Below are positions 46,944-54,235 of a stretch of DNA of 64,000 bases, piece by piece. The position numbers and the translations under genes were made by a program. The notes beneath the pieces were generated by a model. The model was given only the letters and a program-made list of their open reading frames with translations, did no database searches and was not told where the DNA came from. Source of the DNA: Deltaproteobacteria bacterium. Its GTDB lineage: Bacteria; Desulfobacterota; SM23-61. The stretch is from NCBI GenBank assembly GCA_016875165.1, contig VGSF01000009.1:1-64000 (forward strand), given 5' to 3'. The stretch's first letter is position 1, and every line of letters begins with the position of its first letter.

Positions 46944-47095
46944 GATGGATTCGTAAAAAGTCCTGTTCCTGTCATTGCGAGAAGTTCCGCATTGGCGAGA
47001 CGACGAAGCAATCTTGTCTTTTCGGGCACTTTTAAAAACGAGATTGCTTCGCTGGCGCTCGCAATGACCCTTTCGCTACTTTTTACGAGATCATC
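46944..47095. mobile_element. Family A hairpin element, copy 6, nested in another repeat
   Basis: Ends GATGGATTCGTAAAAAGTC and ACTTTTTACGAGATCATC, with AACTTT duplicated at 46938-46943 and 47096-47101. The core differs from the usual one: CTGTCATTGCGAG ... CTCGCAATGAC plus GAAGCAATCTTGTC and GAGATTGCTTCGC. It interrupts the 'CTCTGTG' repeat: the flanks TTTTTTCAACTTT and AACTTTAGTCCGC join to match intact copies at 5091 and 18775. The rest of that repeat continues to about 47165. Confidence 0.85.
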
Positions 47096-47167
47096 AACTT
47101 TAGTCCGCTTCTTAATAATGGTTTTAAAAGCTCTGCGGTCTCTGTGCCCTCTGTGGCAAAAATCAAT

Positions 47168-48499
47168 TTAATCTATAAAAGAGGCGAAATAGGTAACGGC
47201 GCCCGGAAACAGGATGCAGAGAAATAATCCAACCAGCATGAGGGCGATAAAAGGGACAACGCCCTTGTAAACATCCGCGGTAGTAACGCCTGGAGGAGCG
47301 ACCCCTTTCAGATAGAAAAGGGCATAGCCAAAGGGAGGGGTCAAAAAGGAGTTCTGTAAATTGACGGCTAATAATACGACAAACCAGAGTTGATCGAAAC
47401 CCAGTTTCTCGGCAATCGGCAGAAAGACAGGGAAAGTAATATAGATAATGCCGATCCAATCAATCAGCGCCCCCAGGAAAAAAACAATTAACATCATGAT
47501 GGCCAAGATAAGCCACTTGTTCCCCATCCCCAGGGTGAAGATAAGGTCGGTCAGCACCTGGCCGCCCCCCACGCCCATAAATACGCCGGTAAAACAGGAA
47601 GCGCCGACAAGGACCATCATTACCATGGAAACGGTCCTGCCGGTGGAGAGGACAGTATCCTTGAACATTTTCCAGCTAAAACGCCGGTATCCAATGGCCA
47701 TTAGAAGGGCGACGAAAGCACCCACTCCGGAGGCTTCAGTAGGAGTAGCAATACCGGAAAAAATAGTTCCCAATACGCCGATGATCAGCAAAACCGGGGG
47801 TACAAGAGAGATGGCGGCCATGGATAATCTTTTCTTCACCGGCACAGCGGCTCTCTCTTCCATGGATAAGGGCGGCCCCAGCTCGGGCCTGCGACCGCAT
47901 ACGAAAGCGATGTAGCCGATGTATAAGCAAGAAAGGATGACCCCCGGGACAATGCCTCCGAGAAACAGTTTGCCGACCGACAACCCGGTCTGATCGGCCA
48001 TCAAAACCAGCATGATGCTGGGAGGGATGAGGATGCCGAGGGTTCCTCCGGCACAGATCGTTCCACAAGTTAAACTTTTATCATAGCCGTACTTAAGCAT
48101 CATGGGCATGGCCAAAAGGGCCATGGTAACCACCGAGGCCCCGACAACTCCGGTGCAGGCCGCAAACACCGTACACACCACCACAACGGCCATGGCCACG
48201 CCACCCCTTATGGGACCCAAAAGATAGCGCAGGGATTCGAACAACCCATCGGCCACCCCCGATCTCTCTAAAAGGTTAGCCATAAAAATAAACATGGGGA
48301 TTGCTGCCAGAATTAGATTATCCATCAGGCCGACGATGCGGTTGGCAAACATGGAGAAAGCAGAAAATCCCCAGCCCAATAGGCCAAAGATTACCGCCAG
48401 CCCCCCCAGGATAAAGGCCAGCGGGTGCCCCATGAAAAGCCCGACCAGGACACCGGCAAACATCAAAAAGGTAAGCAGTTCGGGACTGAATTCTGGCAT
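47168..48499 (-). CDS. dctM: TRAP transporter large permease (DctM)
   Basis: Membrane channel subunit of a tripartite ATP-independent transporter that takes up carboxylates using a sodium or proton gradient. About 443 residues of alternating hydrophobic segments with the family traits FMGHPLAFILGGLAV, CTGVVGASVVTMALLAMPMML, GGTLGILIPPSIMLVL and FLTPPFGYALFYLKG. The ATG at 48499 overlaps the dctQ stop (TGATG) and follows GGGAG. Likely co-transcribed dctP-dctQ-dctM. Confidence 0.92.
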   Translation of the reverse strand: MPEFSPELLTFLMFAGVLVGLFMGHPLAFILGGLAVIFGLLGWGFSAFSMFANRIVGLMDNLILAAIPMFIFMANLLERSGVADGLFESLRYLLGPIRGGVAMAVVVVCTVFAACTGVVGASVVTMALLAMPMMLKYGYDKSLTCGTICAGGTLGILIPPSIMLVLMADQTGLSVGKLFLGGIVPGVILSCLYIGYIAFVCGRRPELGPPLSMEERAAVPVKKRLSMAAISLVPPVLLIIGVLGTIFSGIATPTEASGVGAFVALLMAIGYRRFSWKMFKDTVLSTGRTVSMVMMVLVGASCFTGVFMGVGGGQVLTDLIFTLGMGNKWLILAIMMLIVFFLGALIDWIGIIYITFPVFLPIAEKLGFDQLWFVVLLAVNLQNSFLTPPFGYALFYLKGVAPPGVTTADVYKGVVPFIALMLVGLFLCILFPGAVTYFASFID

Positions 48500-49071
48500 C
48501 AAAGCTCCCTTCCCTTAGTTAAAAAGAACAGCCTGCGGTAAAAGATGGAAAACCCCTGGAGCAGCAGAAGCAGAGCAGCTATCGGGGTTACTGTTTTCAT
48601 CCCCGGCAACACTAAGGGGAGCCTGGCAGTCAGGGTCTTTTCCCCGGTTGCCCAAGAGGCAACGGCATTGTCAAAGCCTACATAAAGAAGAATAATGACA
48701 AAGGGGAAGAAGAAAAACAGGTAGGTGACCAGATCCAAAACCGCTTGCTTTTTGGGAGAAAAACGAATGTAAATGATGTCAATGGCCACATGGCCTTTGT
48801 GGAGAAGGGTGTAAGCGGCTAAAATCATGAAGTGAAAGCCATAAAAAAAAGTGATAATTTCATAGGTCCACACATGAGGGGAGCCAAAAACCCTCCTGGT
48901 GATAACCTCATATACGATTATCCCCACAACAACGACCAGGGCCCACACTGCAAACCGCCCTGTCCATTCGCTGATAGTATCAATAATATTTATTAGGGTT
49001 CGAATGGCCAATCCTCCTTTTTCAGCCCCAAGGCCCCATCTCTCTCCCGAGACTGTGTCGTAATTAGCCAT
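48499..49071 (-). CDS. dctQ: TRAP transporter small permease (DctQ)
   Basis: Four-helix membrane subunit, about 190 residues: hydrophobic segments at about 35-55, 72-95, 110-135 and 150-175. FGSPHVWTYEIITFFYGFHFM and HVAIDIIYIRF are typical. The true start is unsure: the ATG at 49071 (MANYDTVSGERWG) lies at the edge of a dispersed repeat that also makes the frame open to 49104. An AAGGAGG lies at about residue 18 but only non-standard codons follow it. Transport substrate unknown. Confidence 0.82.
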   Translation of the reverse strand: MANYDTVSGERWGLGAEKGGLAIRTLINIIDTISEWTGRFAVWALVVVVGIIVYEVITRRVFGSPHVWTYEIITFFYGFHFMILAAYTLLHKGHVAIDIIYIRFSPKKQAVLDLVTYLFFFFPFVIILLYVGFDNAVASWATGEKTLTARLPLVLPGMKTVTPIAALLLLLQGFSIFYRRLFFLTKGREL

Positions 49072-49165
49072 TCGCCCTTCGACACGCTCAGGACGAATGG
49101 CCAACTGAAATTTTTAACATGTCGTATTCCGTTCGTGGTGAGGTTCTCGAACCATGAACGGAAAT
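49072..49165. repeat. Partial family B internal repeat
   Basis: CGCCCTTCGACACGCTCAGG and TTCCGTTCGTGGTGAGGTTC are the same units as inside the two full family B elements, without the TGAGCCTC ends. It lies between dctP and dctQ and forms the 5' leader of dctQ. Confidence 0.55.
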
Positions 49166-49216
49166 ACAACACACTCTCTCCCCGGAGAAAGAAAGGGCCT
49201 AAAGGGGGAAAGCATA

Positions 49217-50299
49217 TCAATCAATCTTAGGATAAACCGTTGGGTTGCGCCCGAAAGCCCATTCTCCCTGCCAGTCGCGCACCGGGGCATACCCCTTGAA
49301 GTAAGCCATCATGGACCTGAGGATTTTCTTATACTCTGGATTCTTGGCCGCCTCCATTTCCATGAATTTAACGGAAAATGCTTCCAGCTTGGCCAGATCT
49401 TCCTTGCTTAGCTTGGTGATGGTGGTGCCTTTCTTGATGAAGTTTTCTGTTCCGCCGATATCCAGCCAGTTCCAGTGCCCGTTGCTCCAGAGAACCGTAG
49501 CCTTGCCGGCCTCTTCCATAAGAACCTGCACATCCGGAGGCAATTTCTTCCAGGCATCCATATTGATCATGATCCCGAGCAGCGAAGAAGGCTGGAACCA
49601 GCAGGGAACGCTCCAGAACTTGGTAACTTCCTGAAACTTCATTCCCCAGTCGCAGCTCACGTTGGAAAACTCCGCGCCATCGATCGTCCCCAATTTGAGG
49701 GCCATGTAAATTTCCCCGCCGGGGATCTTAACCGGCTTGGCCCCGAGTTGTTCAAGGATCCACATGGTCTGGGCGAGGGGGGTTCTTAAGGTCATGCCCT
49801 TATAATCGGCAAGGGAGCGGATTGGTTTATTGGTGCGGAACCCTGATTCCGACGGGGTCATTCCCGTGGGAATGTAATGGATATTGTATTTGGCAAAGAG
49901 CTCGCGCATCAAGGCCAGACCGCCGCCATGATAAACCCAGGTGAAGTAATCGCCCGGGGTCATCCAGAAATTGACCGAGCCAAGCAAGTCAAAGGCGGAG
50001 TTCTTTCCGGACCAGTAGCTGGGCCATTCAAAACCGGCTTCCAGGGCCCCCTTGGAAACAGCATCAAACAGTTCAAAAGCCGGCACAATTTCACCAGCCG
50101 GGTGGTGAGACATGGTCATCCGCCCGCCGCTCATGTCGTTGACGATCTTTACGAAATAGCGGTCACTATCGATTAAATTGATGGCCGGGGTCCAGGTGCT
50201 TCCCGCGCGCCATCTGAATTTGGCCTGGGCGAAGGCCGTGGTCGTCAAGGCCAGAGCCAGGACAAAAACGAGAATAAAAACTAAAGATTTCCTTTTCAT
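49217..50299 (-). CDS. dctP: TRAP transporter substrate-binding protein (DctP)
   Basis: Periplasmic receptor of the transporter, 360 residues. Signal peptide MKRKSLVFILVFVLALAL...AFAQA, then the DctP fold. The conserved segment GGEIYMALKLGTIDGAEFSN is the family signature, and TPSESGFRTNKPIRSLADYKG holds the conserved Arg region. GGGAAGGAGAATTT leads the ATG. Close to receptors that bind organic acids, but the ligand cannot be read from sequence. Confidence 0.92.
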   Translation of the reverse strand: MKRKSLVFILVFVLALALTTTAFAQAKFRWRAGSTWTPAINLIDSDRYFVKIVNDMSGGRMTMSHHPAGEIVPAFELFDAVSKGALEAGFEWPSYWSGKNSAFDLLGSVNFWMTPGDYFTWVYHGGGLALMRELFAKYNIHYIPTGMTPSESGFRTNKPIRSLADYKGMTLRTPLAQTMWILEQLGAKPVKIPGGEIYMALKLGTIDGAEFSNVSCDWGMKFQEVTKFWSVPCWFQPSSLLGIMINMDAWKKLPPDVQVLMEEAGKATVLWSNGHWNWLDIGGTENFIKKGTTITKLSKEDLAKLEAFSVKFMEMEAAKNPEYKKILRSMMAYFKGYAPVRDWQGEWAFGRNPTVYPKID

Positions 50300-50584
50300 A
50301 AATTCTCCTTCCCTTTAGAAAAACTTTTGGTTAATGGGTAAATCATTTTTTCCAAAGTAAATTCCTCCTGGCCATATTAGGCTTGAATATATCACCCCCT
50401 TTCCTCTTTAATTTTTTAAACCCTTTTACCACACCACTGGAGCCATGTCAACAGAAATAACCTGCGAATCCCAAATTCGGCGTAGCCAGAACCAGAGGGT
50501 AACGATTGGAAATCAGAAATCCTGATATTGAAATCCAAAACAAGGCCAAAACACAAATCTCAAAAACCCCAAACAGCCAAAGTT

Positions 50585-50739
50585 GATGATCTCGTAAAAA
50601 GTCGTAATTTGTGCTCTTTCGTCATTCCGGCCCCGATTTTCATCGGGATAAACTCCAGCCGGAATCCAGTCTTTTCAATATGTTCCGACATCTCTGGACT
50701 CCGGTTTTCACCGGAGTGACGACTTTTTACGAAGTCATC
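50585..50739. mobile_element. Family A hairpin element, copy 7 (tandem with copy 8)
   Basis: Ends GATGATCTCGTAAAAAGTC and GACTTTTTACGAAGTCATC, flanked by AAAGTT (50579-50584 and 50740-50745). The core is of the TCATCGGGATAAACTCCAGC type. The right duplication is shared with the next copy. Confidence 0.85.
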
Positions 50740-50745
50740 AAAGTT

Positions 50746-50897
50746 GATGGATTCGTAAAAAGTCCTGTTCCTGTCATTGCGAGGAGTTCCGCATTGGCGG
50801 GACGGCGAAGCAATCTTGTCTTTTCGGGCACTTTTAAAAACGAGATTGCTTCGCTTCCGCTCGCAATGACCCTTTCGCGACTTTTTACGAGATCATC
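50746..50897. mobile_element. Family A hairpin element, copy 8 (tandem with copy 7)
   Basis: Ends GATGGATTCGTAAAAAGTC and GACTTTTTACGAGATCATC; AAAGTT is on both sides (50740-50745, 50898-50903). The core is the CATTGCGAG...CTCGCAATG type, nearly identical to copy 6 at 46944. Lies in the 800-base repeat-filled gap between the SDR gene and dctP. Confidence 0.85.
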
Positions 50898-50944
50898 AAA
50901 GTTTATTTTTTTGTTTTTGGAAAATTTGAATTTGTTTCGAGTAA

Positions 50945-50995
50945 GGGCGGCTCTCTGTGGCCGCCCGTAAAATGGGCAACCACGGGGGGTTGCCC
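50945..50995. repeat. Two short GC hairpins
   Basis: GGGCGGC pairs with GCCGCCC (50945-50951, 50960-50966) and GGGCAACC with GGTTGCCC (50974-50981, 50988-50995). This GGCCGCCC/GGGTTGCCC unit is of the kind dispersed in many genomes. It lies about 100 bases beyond the end of the SDR gene on the opposite side and could act as a terminator region. Confidence 0.5.
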
Positions 50996-51096
50996 CTACA
51001 ATTTACGCGACTCGTTTAATTGCGGCTCTGCCGCGCTTTTCGCTTGAACCCTGGAACCCTCGAATCCCCGCCCCATTTTTTGTATTGTCGGGCATT

Positions 51097-51954
51097 TTAA
51101 TAAGTTTTGACCATGCCGCCATCGAAAAGCAGATCTCCCCCGATCAAGTATTTTCCCAACCAGGAAAACCCGATGGTGAACAAGTTGGCCACCTCAACAG
51201 GGGCCATCATTTCCTTGATTTGGGATCTGCCCATCATTACGTTTTTTACGACTTCTTCCTGAGAAATCCCCCGCTGTTTGGCCTGGGCGGGGATTTGATT
51301 AAGGGCCAATGGTGTTTTTACGAAACCCGTGCTCACGCTGAAGGAGCGAATCATTCCCTCTCCTTCGGCGGCGATGGATTGGGTTAAGCCGCGAAGGCCG
51401 AACTTGGTGATGTTATAAACCGGCTTGTTTTTCGTAACGATATGGCCGTGTACAGAGCTCATGTTTCCAATGGCGCCGGCGCCATCATCGCTGGCCTTCA
51501 TATGAGGAAGGCAGAGCTTGGCCAGGAAAAAAGGGGCGCGGAGCATGATTCGCAACATCAAATCGTACATCTCCATGGGAAAATCTTCTATGGAGTTTAT
51601 ATGCTGCATTCCGGCAATGTTGGCCAAAAATTTTACTGTCCCAACTTTAGCGGCCTCCCGAACAATCTTTTCGATCTCTTGATCTTTGGTGAGATCGGCG
51701 CGGATGAAGACAACACGGCCGCCAAGTTTCCGGGCAATCTCCACGGTTTCCCGCCCTCGTTCTTCATTGACATCCGTTCCGGCCACGGTAAGCCCGTTTG
51801 CGGCCAGGGTAATGGCCGTGGCCCTGCCCACTCCGCTGGCTGCCCCGGTTACGATGGCCACATTCGCGGGTTGAAAAGATTTGTCTTTAACGACAAGGAT
51901 ATCATCTTGCCGGATCACCGGCTCTTTTAAGTCAAAAAGTTGTTCTTTTTCCAT
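51097..51954 (-). CDS. Short-chain dehydrogenase/reductase
   Basis: 285 residues. NAD(P)-binding VTGAASGVGRATAITLAANG after a 30-residue N-terminal extension; catalytic Tyr-x-x-x-Lys is YNITK in KPVYNITKFGLRGLTQ and the Ser lies in NMSSVHG. Probably oxidises a hydroxyacyl-CoA or similar (inference from neighbours). The 5' end overlaps the acyl-CoA ligase gene by 23 bases; AAAGGGGAG leads the ATG. Confidence 0.88.
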   Translation of the reverse strand: MEKEQLFDLKEPVIRQDDILVVKDKSFQPANVAIVTGAASGVGRATAITLAANGLTVAGTDVNEERGRETVEIARKLGGRVVFIRADLTKDQEIEKIVREAAKVGTVKFLANIAGMQHINSIEDFPMEMYDLMLRIMLRAPFFLAKLCLPHMKASDDGAGAIGNMSSVHGHIVTKNKPVYNITKFGLRGLTQSIAAEGEGMIRSFSVSTGFVKTPLALNQIPAQAKQRGISQEEVVKNVMMGRSQIKEMMAPVEVANLFTIGFSWLGKYLIGGDLLFDGGMVKTY

Positions 51955-53593
51955 TATGAAGCTCCCCTTTCTTGGCTATATCCATTTTACGCAACTCCCG
52001 CCGCATGATTTTTCCCGTGGTGGTCATGGGGAGGTCTTTAACAAACTCGATCTCCCGCGGGTATTCGTGGGCGGCTAATCTGGTTTTGATAAAACTTTGA
52101 ATTTCTTCCTTAAGGGCTGCGCTCGGGGTTATTTCTGGTTTTAAAACAATAAAGGCCTTAACGATCTCTCCCCGGACTTTATCCGGGCTGCCGATGACCG
52201 CGGCCATGGTCACGGCCGGATGTTTGATCAGGCAATCTTCGATCTCTGCCGGGCCGATCCTGTAGCCCGAACTGGTGATCAGGTCATCTTTTCTGCCGAC
52301 AAACCAGAGGTATCCATCTTCATCCTTCCTGGCCAGATCTCCGGTCAAAGACCAGTCTCCGATAAATTTATCTTTGGTCGCTTCCGGATTCCGCCAGTAC
52401 TCTAAAAACATTACGGGGTCAGGCCGCTGAATGGCTACTTCGCCAACGGTTCCTGGAGGAACCACATTCCCCTCTTCATCCACGACCTCTACCCGATGCC
52501 CGGGAATCGGTTTCCCCATAGAGCCGCGGCGGACGGCCATTATCTCGCCGCAGTTCCCCACCACTAAATTCACTTCGGTCTGGCCGTAGAATTCGTTGAT
52601 GGTCAAGCCCATCACTTCCTTCCCCCAGTCGAGGAGCTCTTCTCCCAGGGTCTCTCCGCCGCAGGCGATCGTGCGCATATTGTAGTCATGGCGCTTCCTG
52701 GGCTCTTTGACCTGCCGCATCATCTTCAGGGCGGTGGGAGGCATAAAGGCATTGCGGATGCCGTATTTGGAGATGAAATAAAAGGCCTGTTCAGGGTCGA
52801 ATTTTTTGGCCCGGTAAGCGACCACGGGAATCCCGTGATGCCAACTGGGCAGAAGGACGTCGATCAATCCCCCGATCCAGGCCCAATCCGCCGGAGTCCA
52901 GTAGAGGTCATCATTTTTTGGGAAAAAATTATGGAAGAATTCCACGCCGGGAACATGGCCAAGCAAAACTCGGTGGGCATGGAGAGCGCCTTTGGGTGGA
53001 CCGGTTGTGCCGGAAGTATAGATAATAAGAGCCGGATCATCGGCTTTGGTCTGAACCGGCTCGAAATAAGGAGACCCCTTTTCCACCGACTTCCAGAATT
53101 CCAAAACCCCTTCCTCAGGTTTTCCTTTAGTCAGGATGACGATTTTTAAATTAGGAAGTTTATCTTTGATTTGCAAAACCTTCTCCAGGTTGGCCGCATC
53201 GGTAATCACCGCCCTGGCCTCGCTGTTGCCCAGCCTGTATTCCAGGGCGTCCGGACCAAAGAGGGTGAAAAGGGGAATAGCGATGGCGCCGAGTTTGTAG
53301 ATGGCGATGTGGGAAAGGGCGGTCTCCGGGCATTGGGGAAGGAGGATGCCAACCCGGTCACCTCGCTCAATTCCATAATCCTTAAGAGCGTTGGCCAGGC
53401 GGTTGGAAAGCCCCTTTAGATCCCAGAAAGTGAATTTTTCGGCCCTTCCGTCCTCATCTTCGTAGATCAAAGCCAGACGATACCGCTCATCGGCCCACTT
53501 ATCGCAGACGTCCACGCCGATGTTGTAGTATTCAGGAATGGGCCAGCGGAAACTTTTGTAAACCTCTTCATAGGTAGTCTTTTTTTCCAGCAT
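51932..53593 (-). CDS. Acyl-CoA synthetase (AMP-forming, medium-chain/acetate type)
   Basis: 553 residues of the adenylate-forming superfamily; activates a carboxylic acid to its CoA thioester. Motif IIYTSGTTGPPKGALHAHR, A5-like EFYGQTEVNLVVG, A8 DGYLWFVGRKDDLITSSGYRI and the C-terminal catalytic lysine in TTTGKIMRRELRK. AAGGGGGATCT leads the ATG. Operon partner is the SDR; together with the TRAP transporter and the thiolase/DUF35 genes it suggests uptake, activation and oxidation of an organic acid. Confidence 0.9.
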   Translation of the reverse strand: MLEKKTTYEEVYKSFRWPIPEYYNIGVDVCDKWADERYRLALIYEDEDGRAEKFTFWDLKGLSNRLANALKDYGIERGDRVGILLPQCPETALSHIAIYKLGAIAIPLFTLFGPDALEYRLGNSEARAVITDAANLEKVLQIKDKLPNLKIVILTKGKPEEGVLEFWKSVEKGSPYFEPVQTKADDPALIIYTSGTTGPPKGALHAHRVLLGHVPGVEFFHNFFPKNDDLYWTPADWAWIGGLIDVLLPSWHHGIPVVAYRAKKFDPEQAFYFISKYGIRNAFMPPTALKMMRQVKEPRKRHDYNMRTIACGGETLGEELLDWGKEVMGLTINEFYGQTEVNLVVGNCGEIMAVRRGSMGKPIPGHRVEVVDEEGNVVPPGTVGEVAIQRPDPVMFLEYWRNPEATKDKFIGDWSLTGDLARKDEDGYLWFVGRKDDLITSSGYRIGPAEIEDCLIKHPAVTMAAVIGSPDKVRGEIVKAFIVLKPEITPSAALKEEIQSFIKTRLAAHEYPREIEFVKDLPMTTTGKIMRRELRKMDIAKKGELHNGKRTTF

Positions 53594-53752
53594 AAGATCC
53601 CCCTTTAAGTCCTTTAAAAAAGAGTGAGAATGAATATCTCGCGCGGGGAGTTTGAGTTAATCGCTATCATTTTCCTACCTTTTTGTCAATATTTAACGTT
53701 TCTTTAATCCAATATATTCTCTATCTCTCACATATAAAGCCCGATGAGAAGT

Positions 53753-53907
53753 GATGATCTCGTAAAAAGTCTGAAAATGCCCTTTTCCGTCATTCCGGCC
53801 CCGATTTTCATTGGGATAAACTCCAGCCGGAATCCAGTATTTTCAAATGCTTATAAATACCCTGGACTCCGGTTTTCACCGGAGTGACGACTTTTTACGA
53901 CATCATC
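53753..53907. mobile_element. Family A hairpin element, copy 9
   Basis: Ends GATGATCTCGTAAAAAGTC and GACTTTTTACGACATCATC. Flanks AGAAGT and ATAAGC match at only four of six positions, so the duplication has decayed or is absent. The core is almost the same as copy 3 at 25887. It lies between the acyl-CoA ligase and the helicase operon. Confidence 0.8.
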
Positions 53908-54016
53908 ATAAGCAGTTGTTTTGATAATTATTGGCAAGACACCATCCATTTTTTAATTGGACGAAAAAAGGACTTGGGCAGATTGAAATAATAATAAAAA
54001 GCCTTTAAGTTCATTG

Positions 54017-54150
54017 TTGTATAGGAATTTGCTTTTTTATCCCCCTCCCCCCATCCCCCTCCCGCCAGGGGAGGGGTGATACTTGGTGGGCTCTCGAATT
54101 CCCTCCCCCTGGATGGGGGAGGGTTAGGGTGGGGGTGTTAATAACTTGAA
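54017..54150 (+). repeat. GC-rich palindromic repeat, copy 3
   Basis: Same orientation and ends as the copy at 46784 (TTGTATAGGAATTTGCTTTT ... GTGTTAATAACTTGAA). It ends about 50 bases upstream of the helicase promoter. The rest of the 53594-54200 gap holds the family A element and nothing else recognised. Confidence 0.65.
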
Positions 54151-54200
54151 TTAATTGCATTTTAATATTGCATACTATATATATCATATATCAATTTATA

Positions 54201-54229
54201 TTGACAACAGTATTATTCTGGAATATAAT
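54201..54229 (+). promoter_or_regulatory. Consensus sigma-70 promoter of the helicase operon
   Basis: TTGACA at 54201-54206 and TATAAT at 54224-54229 match the consensus exactly with 17-base spacing. The predicted transcription start (about 54236) coincides with the ATG of the XRE-helicase gene, so the mRNA would be leaderless. A TATATATCATATAT partial palindrome (54176-54191) and two TTGCAT copies lie directly upstream and are candidate operators for the XRE domain. Confidence 0.7.
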
Positions 54230-54235
54230 AAGGCC

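Noticed and set aside
47448..47915. 155-codon open frame opposite dctM
   Set aside because: Shadow of a membrane protein gene; proline/threonine-rich with no family.
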